64,000 nt of DNA, from positions 612,412,920 to 612,476,919 of the forward strand of contig NC_081405.1 in assembly GCF_030272615.1 (NCBI RefSeq), written 5' to 3'. Shown piece by piece: positions 47,401 through 58,839 of this stretch. The position numbers and the translations under genes were made by a program. The DNA comes from Cryptomeria japonica. Lineage: Eukaryota > Streptophyta > Pinopsida > Cupressales > Cupressaceae. The notes beneath the pieces are model-generated. The model searched no databases and was not told where the DNA came from. It saw nothing but the letters and a program-made list of their open reading frames with translations. The stretch's first letter is position 1, and every line of letters begins with the position of its first letter.

Positions 47401-48541
47401 TGTTGAAGACAAGAACAAAGATCAGGTATGTAAATTGAACATAGCTTTATATGGTCTGAAACAAGCACCTAAAGCATGGTATGAAATATTGCACTCTTAT
47501 TTAATCAAGATTGGTTTTATAAGAACAAGTGAAAACAACAATATGTACATGAAGAATGATGAAAATGGAATACTGATCTCAACCATATTTGTTGATGACA
47601 TTATATTTTGTGGAAATGACTCTTTATGTAAGAACTTTGGAAATGAAACGAGCAAAGAATTTGAGATGTCATTAATTGGTGAGATAAAGTATTTTATAGG
47701 TTTATAGATACTAAAAATGAAAGATAATATTTTCATTACTCAATCCAAGTACATAAAGGAAATGTTGAAGAAATTTGGAATGGAGGATTCAAAACCAGTA
47801 AGTACTCCTATGACTACCAACTGTAAACTATCAAAGAATGATGAATCTGCATCTGTTGATGAGACACTTTACCGATCCATGATTGGAAAGTTGCAATATG
47901 TTGTTCACAACAAGCCAGACATAGCACATGCAGTAGGTATAGTTGCAAGATTCTCTGTAGATCCTAAGGAAACACACAAGACAACAATCAAGAGAAATTT
48001 CAGATACTTGAAAGGCATTGAGGATTATGGCTTAGTATATCAGAAAAGAAATGATTTTGATTTAATAGTTTATACTAATGCTGATTGGGCAGGCAACATT
48101 GATGACAGAAAAAGCACAAGTGGAGGAGCTTTCTTTTTAGGAGAAAGACTAGTGAGTTGGCTTAGCAAGAAACAAGGATGTGTTTCATAGTCAACAGCAG
48201 AAGCTGAATACGTTGCCGCAACATTGAATTGTACCAACATAGCATTGATCAAACAACTGTTGGAAGGTATAAATGAGAAAGTTACCGAGCCAGTAACTAT
48301 ATTCTGTGACAATACTAGTGCCATTAACATTTCAAAGAATCCTGTTATGCACTCTAAGACAAAACACATCTATATCAAATATCTTTATCTTAGAGAAGAA
48401 GCTCAAGAGAAGAAAGTGGTGTTGGAGTATGTTAGCACAAAGGAACAAATAGAAGATATCTTCACCAAGCCACTGCCAAGGGACACTTTTGAGTATCTCA
48501 GAAGTAAGTTAGGGGTCCTACCCCTATCTTCTACTCACTGA
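44450..48541 (+). pseudogene. copia-C gag-pol, one frame with eight point stops
   Basis: A single frame of 1364 codons with no frameshift. Gag starts MYKRDEPKLNKSSF. An intact CCHC knuckle (CFNCDKRGHMASNC, ~251) is followed by the protease (~352; INSGCSHHMTG, catalytic Asp changed to Asn), integrase (WHKRFCH ~474, HTDLCGP ~539, RLDRGGEF ~603, DERKNR ~640), reverse transcriptase (FVDDIIFCG ~1047) and RNase H (TNADWAGN ~1208; first Asp changed to Asn). Stops at 45110 (TAA), 45149 (TAA), 45653 (TGA), 45707 (TAG), 46928 (TAG), 47198 (TGA), 47705 (TAG) and 48188 (TAG). Gag lacks about 35 residues near 44650 compared with copia-B. Final stop 48539-48541. Confidence 0.93.
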
Positions 48542-48949
48542 TCGAGTTTGGTGAAGGCATTAATTCGATGACTCTACAGAATATCTTATAGGAGTTGATG
48601 CTGATTTACATAGTTAAGGATGTTTTCTAAAGGTGTGCAAGAAACAATACATGGAACATGAATTGAAGACATAAATGCTCTGACTGAGACTAAGTTGATA
48701 CATAATAGCAAGAAATCACTTCATACAGGAAGAAATTATGTTTTAGTTCTTTATTTTTTTTGGCATTTTTGTCAAAGGGAGAGAAGACTAAAGAAAAAGC
48801 AAGACTGAAGAGAAAAAAATAGAAGACTAATGTATGGGGGAGAATTCTGATGACAGAAGGAGAGCATTTCAACATTTCAGAATCTCACAACAATCAGAAT
48901 CAATTAGGTCAAATCAATTGTTTTTGCCATCAATGCCAAAGGGGGAGAT
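48542..48949 (+). other. copia-C 3' non-coding part and polypurine tracts
   Basis: An internal tract 'tttttgtcaaagggagagaa' (~48765) precedes the true tract AAAGGGGGAGAT (48938-48949), which is introduced by 'ttgccatcaatgcc'. No gene between pol and the LTR. Confidence 0.8.
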
Positions 48950-50475
48950 TGTTGGCATTTGGCATTGTAATAGACAAGGAGAGATTGTTGGCATTTCAAT
49001 AAGGATATTGAGAAGGTTGTTGATGATTATGGATATAACTGATTAAGGATGTTTTACTGTCTTAATATTATTATTTTGTCATTGATGTCAAGAAATTGAT
49101 TTTCTAATTCAGTATGATGTTGCCATATCTTGAGAAGTATGATTTGATGAGTATAAAGATGTCGATAAAAGACACAGAAAGAATATGATGAATAAGGGGA
49201 GGAATAAGTTATTCAATGGGCAACTATTACCGAGTTAGACAATGATGAGATCATGATGTTTAGAATGTTTTGATATCATACATATGTTATTGATTGTAAG
49301 GTTAATACTATACTATGTTATCGAGCAAAGAACCTAGTCGGTAAACCCTAAGGAACCTAGTCGGTAAACCCTAAGGTTATCGCTATCGGTTAATGAAGGC
49401 AAAATGTCTACCGAGTGAAGTTTAGTATTTACCGAGTTGCAATCGAGTAATAACAGAATGCATTAAATGATTACATGCATTATTTAATGAAGGAAGCTGA
49501 TGAGCTGGCTATGATTAAATGATTGGTATGCGGTGAATGAAGTTTGTTAAAGAATCTATGGCAAAGGAAAATCAACAGGAAGATCTACAACTGAGATTGA
49601 ACCGCAATACCCCAGCACAAGTTCCAAGAAGTGTATGCAAGTTCCAAGGCGGGGTAAAACATTTTCAGATCGAAGGATACATTGAACCTGGTCAAAGTTT
49701 GAAGATTTGATGGCTATGATTGATCATGGGAAATGTGATCAAGGAGATTAAGCGGTTAGCTATAATTTATAAATAAGGAACTGTTGATAAACAATGAATG
49801 CAGGCAAGTGTATGCATAGGGATGCTACATAGTGATTACCGAGCATAGAAGCTTGAAGACCTGTTTTGAATAACAGAGTATAGAGCCCAACAGATGGACA
49901 AGATTAGTTCTATATTGTATTGAGCAAATAAGAATCTGCTTTAGCATTTTAGATGTGAAGTTGCAGATAGATTTTTATTACTGTTATTTTGTGAAGTGAT
50001 AGAAAATCTCTTAATCGAGTGGAATTAACAGTCTTATTTGTAAAACCCTCTAGCAAGGTGACATTCTGATTGATTGTTTGAAATCCTTTAACAAGGTCAC
50101 TTCTAACAAGGTGAAGATCCTAACAGATTTGAGGGAAATCCCTTAATCGGGTCACATCTAGCAATGTGTTTGTAATCTTTAACAGGATTTGCTTTTAACT
50201 GAGCATACTCTAGAAGAGTATATTTCTTAGTGGGTCCGAAAACCCACAGTGGTTTTTCCCTATTTGGGTTTCCATGTTAAATCTAGTGTTATGAGTGTTA
50301 TGATGTTTATATGCTTTTTAGTTTGCATGTTTAGCAGTTTTGGTTATATTACTGAAGTATATGTTACCGAGGTTGAATCTGTTGCTTTTATGGAAGATTA
50401 AGTTTGTATGATTCACCCCCCCTCTCATCTTATTAGCTTGGCATCTGTACTTATCTTTAAGTATCAGAACTATCA
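48950..50475 (+). repeat. copia-C 3' LTR
   Basis: 1526 bp, colinear with the 5' LTR, including the doubled start (48950 and 48986). Differences are scattered, for example a shorter C-run near the end. Confidence 0.92.
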
Positions 50476-50834
50476 CTTAATATGATTTTCATGCTAGTTT
50501 AGCTTCATATCAATCTCATCATCTTGCACCATATCATTATCTAGTTTAATATCAAAATCATTCACTAAGATCGTAGTTGCATAGCATTTAGATATTTGAT
50601 CACATATCCCTCATTCTTTAGGAAGTCATCCTAGAGATCAAGTGCTCATCCAAGTTGAGAGCCACATTGATTTGAAGGATCCTTGGAGATAGAGAACAAT
50701 GGGAAAATCTTAGGAGATGGATGATTTAGCTTCCTTTGTCATTTAGATCTTTGTTTTGTTATGTTTCATTGGTATACTTGCTTGTTTATGCTGTTTAATG
50801 GCTAACCACTCTTTCAAGTGTACATTAATATTTA

Positions 50835-51765
50835 AATCTACTTTAGGGTGCATTCTTTTAGGTCTTTCCAAGTAGGACTTAAGAATATCAAATTTTCATT
50901 TCATATTTTTCCATCTTCAAACATATTTTCTATCACTTGGATAACCTTGGTTATTAAAATTAAAGATGCTTCCTTCTATGGTCCATAAATTGTTGAAATA
51001 TATTCATGGAGACAAAATTTTGAATTTGAAGAGATTCATATATACCCATCTTTTAGTAAAGTTATTTCATAGTTGATAATTTTGTAGAAAATCTTAATAT
51101 AATTTATCTATGAATGTAAGAAGATTGAACATCACATGGTGAGTTCTAATGAAGCTCCTTGTGAGTGTCGTGATGAATTTGCATAAGTTTTATAATATGT
51201 ATATTCATTGAAGAAACCAATAGTAATCTTAAAAAAAAGATAAGTAATGAACAAAAAAATCGATGTCTTTAATTCCTCCTAATGCTTATTTCCTATTTAT
51301 CTAATTTAGGATGCACATAATTTTAGGTCTCTCCAAGTGGGGCTTAAGAATATCAATTTTTTTTTTTTTTTTTTTTTTTCATATTTTTTACGTCTTCAAA
51401 TATATTTTCTATCACTTGGATAACCTTAGCTAGTAAAGTTAAAGATGCTTCCTTTTATGGTCCATATATGTTTGAAATATATTGATGGAGATAAAATTTT
51501 GAAACTGAAGAGATTCATATATACTCATATTTTAGTCAAGTTATTTCATAGATAATTATGTAGAAAATAATACATAATTTATTTATGAATGTAAGGAGAG
51601 TGAGCTTCAGATGGTGAGTTCTAATGAAGCTCCTTGTGAATATCAAGATAATTTTCATAATATACATATACAATTAAGGGACCAATAATAATTTGAAAAA
51701 CAAGATAAGTAATATACATAAAAAAATGCATCTTTAATTCCTCCTTATGCTTATTAATTATATAT
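50835..51765. repeat. ~465-bp tandem duplication
   Basis: Matching words such as 'ttctatcacttggataacct', 'aaagatgcttcctt' and 'gagttctaatgaagctcctt' occur in both halves about 465 bp apart (for example 'ggtctttcc' at 50861 and 'ggtctctcc' at 51326). Substitutions and a poly-T expansion (51358-51379) separate the copies. No coding function seen. Confidence 0.85.
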
Positions 51766-52879
51766 TGCAATGCACAACTCTTTTTCTCCAACACAAATGA
51801 AACAAGAGAAATATATATATTATCCTTTTCCTATATAAAATATTTCACTAGATATGATATCTTAGTTGATTTGAACTATCTTATTGTTGAACATATGTTG
51901 TCATTGATGTCAAATGAGTGTTAAAGATGTGACATAAGAGTCAATCAATTATAAGGAGCTCACTCTGAGGTCAAATCTACATGTAATTGTATAGCCACAA
52001 CTATCATAGTATCTATGTTTGAACATTTGAATTTTGGAAGTATAGTTTCAAGTTGTAAGATCAATTGGTGTATTATAATCTTGAATTCATTCCTCAGACA
52101 ATGTGTTTACATTAGCAACTTGTTATGTTCCACATTATTCCTATATTGGGTATTTTGACTTGTGATTTGAAAGGAGAGTATGTCAACACTTGTTCTATTA
52201 TATTCTCAAGTTTATAGATTTTATATTTTGAGGTCAAATAGTTTGAAGTGACATAGTGGTCAATATGCTAGTTAATCAACTGGGTTGTTATTATGATTTG
52301 ATGCATTATAAGTTTGTAATATGTGCTAATAAGACAATGTGTGGATGATTGTTGGGACTGTATAAGGCTAAATTGGAAAACATAGCATTTTCATTCTTCT
52401 AGAGTAGTGTGTGGGACTTTGGACCTCGTCTATTACATATTTAGTTAAGGGTTATGTAATGCTCACCAAAATACCCTAGAGAAATAATCTAAATTCTACT
52501 AACAAATCAAAACATTTTTTTTTTAAAGCATCTAACATCACCATGGTAACATTAACATAAATCAACATAATATCATATAATTGCAAGATCACATAAAAAT
52601 CATGTAGGAAAGCATACATCAACATTACGCAAGCAAAGTAATTCAATCAAACATTTCTCCAATTATATTCTTGCAACATATTCATTCCCTAGGGTATCGT
52701 AACATTACTACTTGGCAACATGCCATTACAACGCTTATCTATCTAGAAGATCATATTTACTATTCTCTAACCATTTACTTTTCATGAATCTAGAATGCCA
52801 TTATTATTTACATAGCGATCCCTATCAAGCATTCTTAAATTCACTTAACCATTTGATATCAATAATCTCCTAGTTCTCA
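51766..52879. other. AT-rich DNA, possible decayed copia LTR start
   Basis: At about 51885 'tgttgaacatatgttgtcattgatgtca' (in pieces: TGTTGAACATATG and TTGTCATTGATGTCA) resembles the first 60 bases of copia LTRs. No LTR end is found, so this may be a decayed fragment. Nothing else is supported. Confidence 0.35.
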
Positions 52880-53245
52880 AGTACTTCAAGATCAGAAGAT
52901 TCCATAATTTCAGAAAGGAAAGAAAGAGTTGAAGAAATTGAAAACTACAAAGAGCAACTGCAAAAAATCAAGGAAATAAGGGATAAATGTAAGAAAATAT
53001 TGGAAGAAATGTTCCAAGAAAAAATGGAACAAGAAAAAATGGAACAAGAAGAATCAGATCGAATAAGAGAATCTTATTCCTTTTCAGAATTGGAATTTTT
53101 CAAAGGGTTCTTTGATGATTTGTCAATAGATGAATCATCTATAAGTATTAATTATACTAAGAAACCCAGTGAAAAATTCAAATTGTTGAAAGGGCAATGC
53201 ATACTATTCCACTCTTTCCATTATTCATTCTACAACATAACATAA
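52880..53245 (+). pseudogene. Coiled-coil coding scrap, unidentified
   Basis: One frame is open from about 52885 to the stop at 53243. It is rich in Glu, Lys and Gln, in a heptad-like pattern (ERKERVEEIENYKEQLQKIK), then has an exact KMEQE repeat, then a mixed hydrophobic/acidic part (SYSFSELEFFKGFFDDLSID). The only early ATGs are internal, so the true start is missing. The composition looks like real coding DNA. Family unknown; it could be an exon or a captured fragment. Confidence 0.3.
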
Positions 53246-53283
53246 TACCAATCCAACTCATAGATGCAATGCAACTTAAATAC

Positions 53284-55084
53284 TGATGCTCTGCAAAAAG
53301 GATTAGACAATCTGTTTGGTGGCAACACACACAAGAGCACAAGAAACAAACGTTAGTGTTAGCAACAAAAGATTATCCTAAACAGGCATATCAAGAGAGA
53401 TATTAAGCATGAAATAGAAAGCATATAAACATAGAATAGAATAGCTAATCAAGATGCTCATAGTTGCTCCTCCCTTGTTCCTCTCCTCTCCAAGTCCCAA
53501 ATGAGTGTAGCTCTCAGCTTTTAGCACTAGCCATGGATGCCATATGGAGATTCAAGATAGTTGAATATGATAAGCAAATGCTATGCAAGTGTAGATAGTG
53601 ATGCTATGAGAAAGCTCTATGCTAATGCCAGTATAACAACAATACTCTAATTCTTCCTCTTTTGCTTGAGGAGAAGGGTTCTATTTATAGAAGAAATGGG
53701 GAAATAAAGGGTTAAGATTGAATGGTTTAATCAAGGGCCAAGTTTGAAAGTTGGGGATCCATGTGCACAATTGGCACCAATAAAATGGTGGCAAGTGTCA
53801 ACATAGGATTGGGTTGAGAGAAGAGGTTGGAGGCATTAAAGGCCTAAGAAGACCTCATGGTTATCTAGAGGCTAAGGGTCAAGTCCAAATTAAGATTACC
53901 CACTGGATTAAGAGTTAATCCAAGGATAAACCTTTGTGCAAATGTTTAAGAGATAATCATGGTCAAAGCGTTAATGGACTGATGAGACCTTTGGGTTGGG
54001 TAGAGGTTGAGTCAAAACAAATGTTTTAACCATGTGGGAGGGTTTGAGGTAACCATTAATGGTTATTGGAGACTTTGGGGATTAAGTGGTTGAAGGTTGA
54101 AAGCCTTCAATGGTTATCAAAGACTTTGAGCCATTTAGTGGTTGAAGGTTGAAAGCCTTTAATGGTTATCAAAGACTTTGAGGGTTTGAGAAGTGACTTC
54201 CCTTTTGCTTAGGAATGTGACAAAGTTTAGAGAAGGGGTTAGGTTATTTAGAAGTGATTAGAAAATTCTAGAAGGGGTTTAGGCATGCAAGTGGATTTTG
54301 TAGGAAAATGCAAGTGGGAGAAATTTTGGTATTTTTAATTAAAATAAAATCATTTATTTCAATTAAATGGTGTAATTTGCATTTGGATAAATATTCAAAT
54401 AAATATTAATTTATTTAAATGAGAAAAATGAAGATAAAGCATTAAAATGCTTGAAGACTTTGAGGGAAACCATTAAAGGCTTGAAGACTTTAAGGAAAAC
54501 CATTAAAGTCTTAAGAAGACTATAGAAGGAAGCCATCAAGTTTGAAGACTTTAAAGCCATCAAGTTTGAATACTTTAAGAGAAACCATTAAAGGTTTCAA
54601 GTGGGTCAGGATAAATAGGATTTTAAATAAATAATTTATTTAAAACAGTTGTGCAACTTGCTTTTGTAGGAAAATACAAGTGGGTGGAGGATAAAGGTGA
54701 TTTAAATAAATTATTTATTTAAAATAATTGTGCAACTTGCTTTTGTAGGAAAATACAAGTGGGTAGAGGATAAAGGTGATTTAAATAAATGTTAATTTAT
54801 TTAAATGTGAGAGGTGGGATTTTGGGGGATTTAAATAAATATTAATTTATTTAAATGTGAGAGAATATTTAATTAAATAAATATGATTTATTTATTTAAT
54901 TAATGGTATGAATTTGGTTAAGTGAATTAAATCAAATAAATTGAATAATTTATTTAATTAATAGGAGAAGAGGGTTAAGATGAATTAATTAAATATTAAT
55001 TTAATTAATTATTAATTGATGGTTAAATAATCAAATAAATACTAAGTATTCATTTAATTAAGTGGACAGATTTATGTGACTACA
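53284..55084 (-). repeat. gypsy-type solo LTR, minus strand
   Basis: Read on the minus strand: TGTAGTCACATAAATCTG...GCATCA, 1801 bp, flanked by AATAC on both sides (53279-53283 and 55085-55089). TATA box TATAAATAG (minus) at 53681-53689, preceded by 'ccatttcttc', as in the solo LTR at 41754. The upstream part has long 'atttaaataaat' words and a repeated segment 'cttgcttttgtaggaaaatac' (54658 and 54736, period ~78). No internal region is present. Confidence 0.85.
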
Positions 55085-55089
55085 AATAC

Positions 55090-56037
55090 ATATAAACCAT
55101 TTCATTCCACATTGATTTTATAAACTCATATTACATAATGAACATCCATTACATCATGGAATAATCAAGAACTATTCCTAATCTCAACATCAAGACCTAT
55201 TACAATTTCCTTCTTCAATTACATGATAATACTATATACAAGGATACATAATCTCTTATATATATGCAATTCATTATGATACAATGTGTTCTCTTCCAAA
55301 GATATAGAAATCAGCTTTGAAGTGCAATCACATGAAGAATCCAATGCACACACACAACACCAAGGAAAGTATCCCAATGGAAGAAGGCATTCAACCACCC
55401 GACCATGTGGAACCAATCAAGAAACCACCCCCCATGCTAGGAAATGAAAAAGGTTACAACTCACACTCAAGACCTAAGTTGACACCTATCAACCAAAGGA
55501 TACAACATGACTTTGCAAGACTCAAACATAAGAATGCAACACCAAAGTACAACACATGGCTAAATCAATGCATTCAACCTCTAGAGGAAAATCGATAAAA
55601 TAAGGCATATGGAAAATTGATACATGTGGGGTAGAGTGTCATCATACGCTAACCTCATGTGGCATCTATCTCCACCTTGGAGTTACTCAAGGGAGATCAG
55701 GTATACTGCTCCAACGATCTTCCCAATCTAGGATCCCAAAAACACCTCCCTGGGTCCGTCCAATTGGGGCATACAAGATCATATTATTTATCTTGATTAG
55801 GTGTATTCATAAATACCCATCCCACTAATAAATTATTATTATGTTATCACTTGCAGTTATACCATCAACTCTTCATGTGGTTCCATAGGTTTAGACCCCC
55901 CTTCCTAGAGATCTAATACTCACAACCTAGGTCCAACACATGCAAGAGCCCACTCCCCCAACCATGAAACAATGCCATAGGGTAAATGCAAATCCATAAA
56001 ATATAAAAACACATCATGAGGGATCAAAAGAGGTTTA
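55090..56037. other. DNA between solo LTR and gypsy-2, no clear gene
   Basis: A 93-codon plus-strand frame (55317-55598, His/Pro-rich) is not recognisable and has no supporting context. 55620-55960 is of more balanced composition than the neighbours but shows no motif I know. AGGAC at 56038-56042 is the presumed left target copy of gypsy-2. Confidence 0.4.
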
Positions 56038-56042
56038 AGGAC

Positions 56043-57135
56043 TGTAGACACTTAAAAATAATTATTTTAATTATTTTTAATTCCTCACATAATTAATTAA
56101 TTAATTATGTTAATTAAAATCATTCTCAATATTAATTAATATTGTCACTATAGCATATGATTTATTTAATAAATCAATCCCTTTCTTTATTCTTCTAAAA
56201 AATCAAATTCTCACAAATCTTCCTCTTAGCTAATTAATTTCAATTAATTAGTTAACCTACATGATTCCTACAAATAATCTTCTTAATTCATCATTAACCT
56301 AATAAATTCTTCTAGAAACTCCCTAAACTCACTTAACATTATTCTTCTAATTTTTTATTCCCTCCACTCATTCTCTCTCCTAGTCAAATTCTCCTACAAA
56401 TATAAATCCCACCTAACATTTCCTCTAATCCCCCTCCTAATGAGTCGTTAATGGCTAATCATCATGATTAGCCACAAAGTCAATTCTTTGTCCTTTCATC
56501 CAGCCACTAGCTTTAAATGCTCTTTTTCTAGATGAATGTAAGATTTTTGAAATCTCACATTCCTCTAGGCATTTCCCTCTCCCAAGGAATGTTTAATTCC
56601 TTTTTATTCTTCTAATCCCCATAATATCCGTTTTTCGAGAATTTTTAATTCCTCCAATGCATCTTGTAGAGTGTGGAGATACGAAATGCCTTTAAGGCAT
56701 ATTTCTTGGTCTCCACACCCTCTCTTGGACTTTGTGTGACCTCACAAGTAAATCTTAGCCCTTCATCTCGAATTCATCCTAGCCATCCGTTTTCCTCTCC
56801 TCTTCCTATAAAATAGGGTTCCATTCCTTCATTTGAACATCTTGAAACCCAGTAAGCTTATGCTGCCCTTTTGAGCCCAGGAAATCATCTTGGCAACTTG
56901 ATCATCTCATCCTTATCATTTGTGCACAATATTGGAGAGCCATCCACATCAAGCAATCAAAGGAGCACATCAAGTGGAACATTATCAAGAGGCGCCTTCA
57001 CTTCATCAAGTTCAATCTGAAGGAGAAGGTAAAATAGCAAGGTGAAATGGTCTTTTAATGATATTTTAGCATTCTGCATGTTTATTTCGTTATGTTTTGA
57101 TTAGTTTACCTTTCAAATCTATTTTCTCCTCTTCA
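56043..57135 (+). repeat. gypsy-2 5' LTR
   Basis: Starts TGTAGACACTTAAAAA, ends near '...tctcctcttca'. AT-rich 'ttaattaattaa' first part. TATA box TATAAAAT at 56807-56814 followed by 'agggttccattccttcattt', the same order as in the other TGTAGAC LTRs. The 3' border is set by the CA before the primer-site-like sequence and could be off by a few bases. Confidence 0.75.
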
Positions 57136-57138
57136 TTT

Positions 57139-57156
57139 TGGCATGCTCGGTGGGAC
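57139..57156 (+). other. gypsy-2 probable primer binding site
   Basis: TGGCATGCTCGGTGGGAC follows the LTR end after a few T. It starts TGG, as expected for pairing with a tRNA CCA end. I cannot name the tRNA with confidence. Confidence 0.5.
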
Positions 57157-58839
57157 TTACATCCTTGAGAACTAATGTTTTTTTTTTTTTTAGGTTTTTG
57201 TGAGTTGTGAGACACAGGTTCCAAAATAGCGCAATTGCAGAAAAAAAATAAAAAATATATATATCTTTTTCGCAGGTTCCAGAATCGCGGCTCTGCATTT
57301 CTGCGCGACAGCTCCTCCTTATTCTGTTCTGTTTCTGTTTTTTTTTATGTTTCTATTTCTGTTGTAGCACGACAGCTCTGTTATCTGATTTGTTATTTGA
57401 TTTGTTGTCTATTTTGTTTTAGTATAATCTGTGTGAAAGTAAGAGAGTATGCTCTTGTCTATATAGACAATCAGAAATCCGGACATTTGACACTTTTCTA
57501 TTCTGTTTAGCGCAACTATATGCTCTGACTGCAAGAAAGTGTGAAAATAGGAGAGTATGCTCTTGTCTATCTAGACAATCAGAAATCCAGATTTTTGGCA
57601 CTTTTCTATCTATTTAGTGTGACTATCTACTCTGTTAATATGTTTGAAATTTGTTAGGCGCTAACAGTAGTCTGCATTTTCTTTTCATTTCATGTTATCT
57701 GCTCTATTTAATCATAATTTGTTTGACATCAGGAAAGTGTGAAAGTAGGAGAGTATGCTCTTGTCTATCTAGACAATCAGAAATCTGAATCTTTGACATT
57801 TTTATTTTATTATGTTTAGTGTGACTATTTGCTCTGTTAAATCTAGGGTTTCTGTCTGCTCTGTTAAATCCAGGGTTTTCGTTTTGTTAAATTTAGGGTT
57901 TCTGTTTTGTTAAATTTAGGGTTTCTATTTTGTTAAATTTAGGGTTTCTGTTCTGTTAAATTTAGGGTTTCTGTTCTATTAAAATTTAAAAAAAAAAAAG
58001 AAAAAAAAAGAAAGTAAATTTTTTTTCTGTTTTTTCGCCATATCTTCTTTATCTTGACTCCATTTTCCTCCAAATTTCACCAGATTTTCTGCATTGCCAT
58101 TTTCCACATTTTCTTCCTTGGGGGCCTTATCTCAAAAATCCACTTTTTGAAGCCCAAAATCCCATATTTCTCTATTTTTAGGGTTTGCCATAACTTCTTC
58201 CCTTTTCATCCAATCACCTCCAAATTTTTCCTATATTACCCATCTTCAACTTTTGCTTCTTTGTCCCTCTTGGACAAATTTTCCCATTCCTTCATCCCTC
58301 CTCCAAAATCCTCATTTTTCGGTTGCCTATCCCTTGGAAAGTGGTAAAAACTTTGTCAAACCCCATTTACCCATCAAAGCTTTCTTCAAATCCACATTTG
58401 TCATTAGTAAAAAAGTTTTTATTCATGTTTTTCTGTTCATTCCCAAAAAATTAAAAAAAAAATAATATTTTTGTCATTTTGTTGATTTTTGCTGGACGCT
58501 TGTTGAAGACTCTATTTTTCAAACTACTAATCAAGTTGTTTTGTAGGACGCTTTTTGAAGACTCTATTTTTCAAACTACTAATCAAGTTGTTTTGTAAGA
58601 TGTTTTTTTTTGAAGACTCTATTTTTCAAACTACTAATCAAGTGGTTTTGCAGGTTGCCTAGTTGATTCAACCAAATATTGTGCATCTATTTAAATTAGG
58701 CACCTAGATATTAATTAAAATGGAATGAATCATTGTCTTATGTGTCTTTAAGAAAAGCGTAAAGGTAGGAAAGTATGCTCTCGTCTTACTAGACGATCAG
58801 AAATCCAGACCCTCCAACCTTTTCTTGTTTGATTGTGTG
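57157..58839 (+). other. gypsy-2 leader, left part
   Basis: Non-coding. It contains repeated hairpins (57455-57470, 57563-57578, 57761-57776 and 58781-58796), a ~23-bp minisatellite 'ttagggtttctgttttgtta' (57836-57985, about six copies) and three ~52-55-bp repeats with 'gaagactctatttttcaaac' starting at 58505, 58557 and 58612. Each of these ends in a pyrimidine tract plus 'tag' or 'cag'. Confidence 0.7.
57430..57790 (+). repeat. Repeated hairpin-bearing motif of the leader (copies 1-3)
   Basis: Three copies of a ~55-base motif ('gagagtatgctcttgtctat...gacaatcagaaatc'). Each contains an inverted repeat TTGTCT...AGACAA with a 4-base loop. A fourth copy lies at 58752-58810 with stem TCGTCT...AGACGA. 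The pairing is kept although one base pair differs. Confidence 0.8.

Larger units (their letters stand above)
42849..50475 (+). mobile_element. copia-C: full-length Ty1/copia element
   Basis: 7627 bp, LTRs 42849-44384 and 48950-50475. Flanked by CTTAAT on both sides (42843-42848 and 50476-50481), a 6-bp match where 5 bp is usual. It has a perfect Met-tRNA primer site, one gag-pol frame, and a polypurine tract identical to that of copia-A. Related to copia-A and copia-B but a separate subfamily: its LTRs carry 'accgag' words where the others carry 'accggt'. Confidence 0.93.
41754..50824 (+). mobile_element. gypsy-type solo LTR carrying copia-C
   Basis: The LTR start TGTAGACACCTAAATC is at 41754. 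The end is '...caagtgtaca' at 50824. The 5-bp duplication TTAAT flanks both ends (41749-41753 and 50825-50829). Without copia-C and its target copy the LTR is about 1.44 kb. A TATA-like TATAATTA lies near 42637. No internal gypsy DNA is attached, so the element was reduced to one LTR by recombination between its LTRs. copia-C lies in its 3' half. Confidence 0.82.

Noticed and set aside
52880-53245. Plastid ycf1-like insertion
   Set aside because: The Lys/Glu-rich style is similar, but I see no specific ycf1 motif and no flanking plastid DNA.
55317-55598. 93-codon frame as a gene
   Set aside because: No motif, no promoter or homologue visible; it probably occurs by chance.
57836-57985. TTTAGGG words suggesting an interstitial telomere repeat
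   Set aside because: The unit is ~23 bp ('ttagggtttctgttttgtta'), not the 7-bp telomere unit, and lies inside a gypsy leader.
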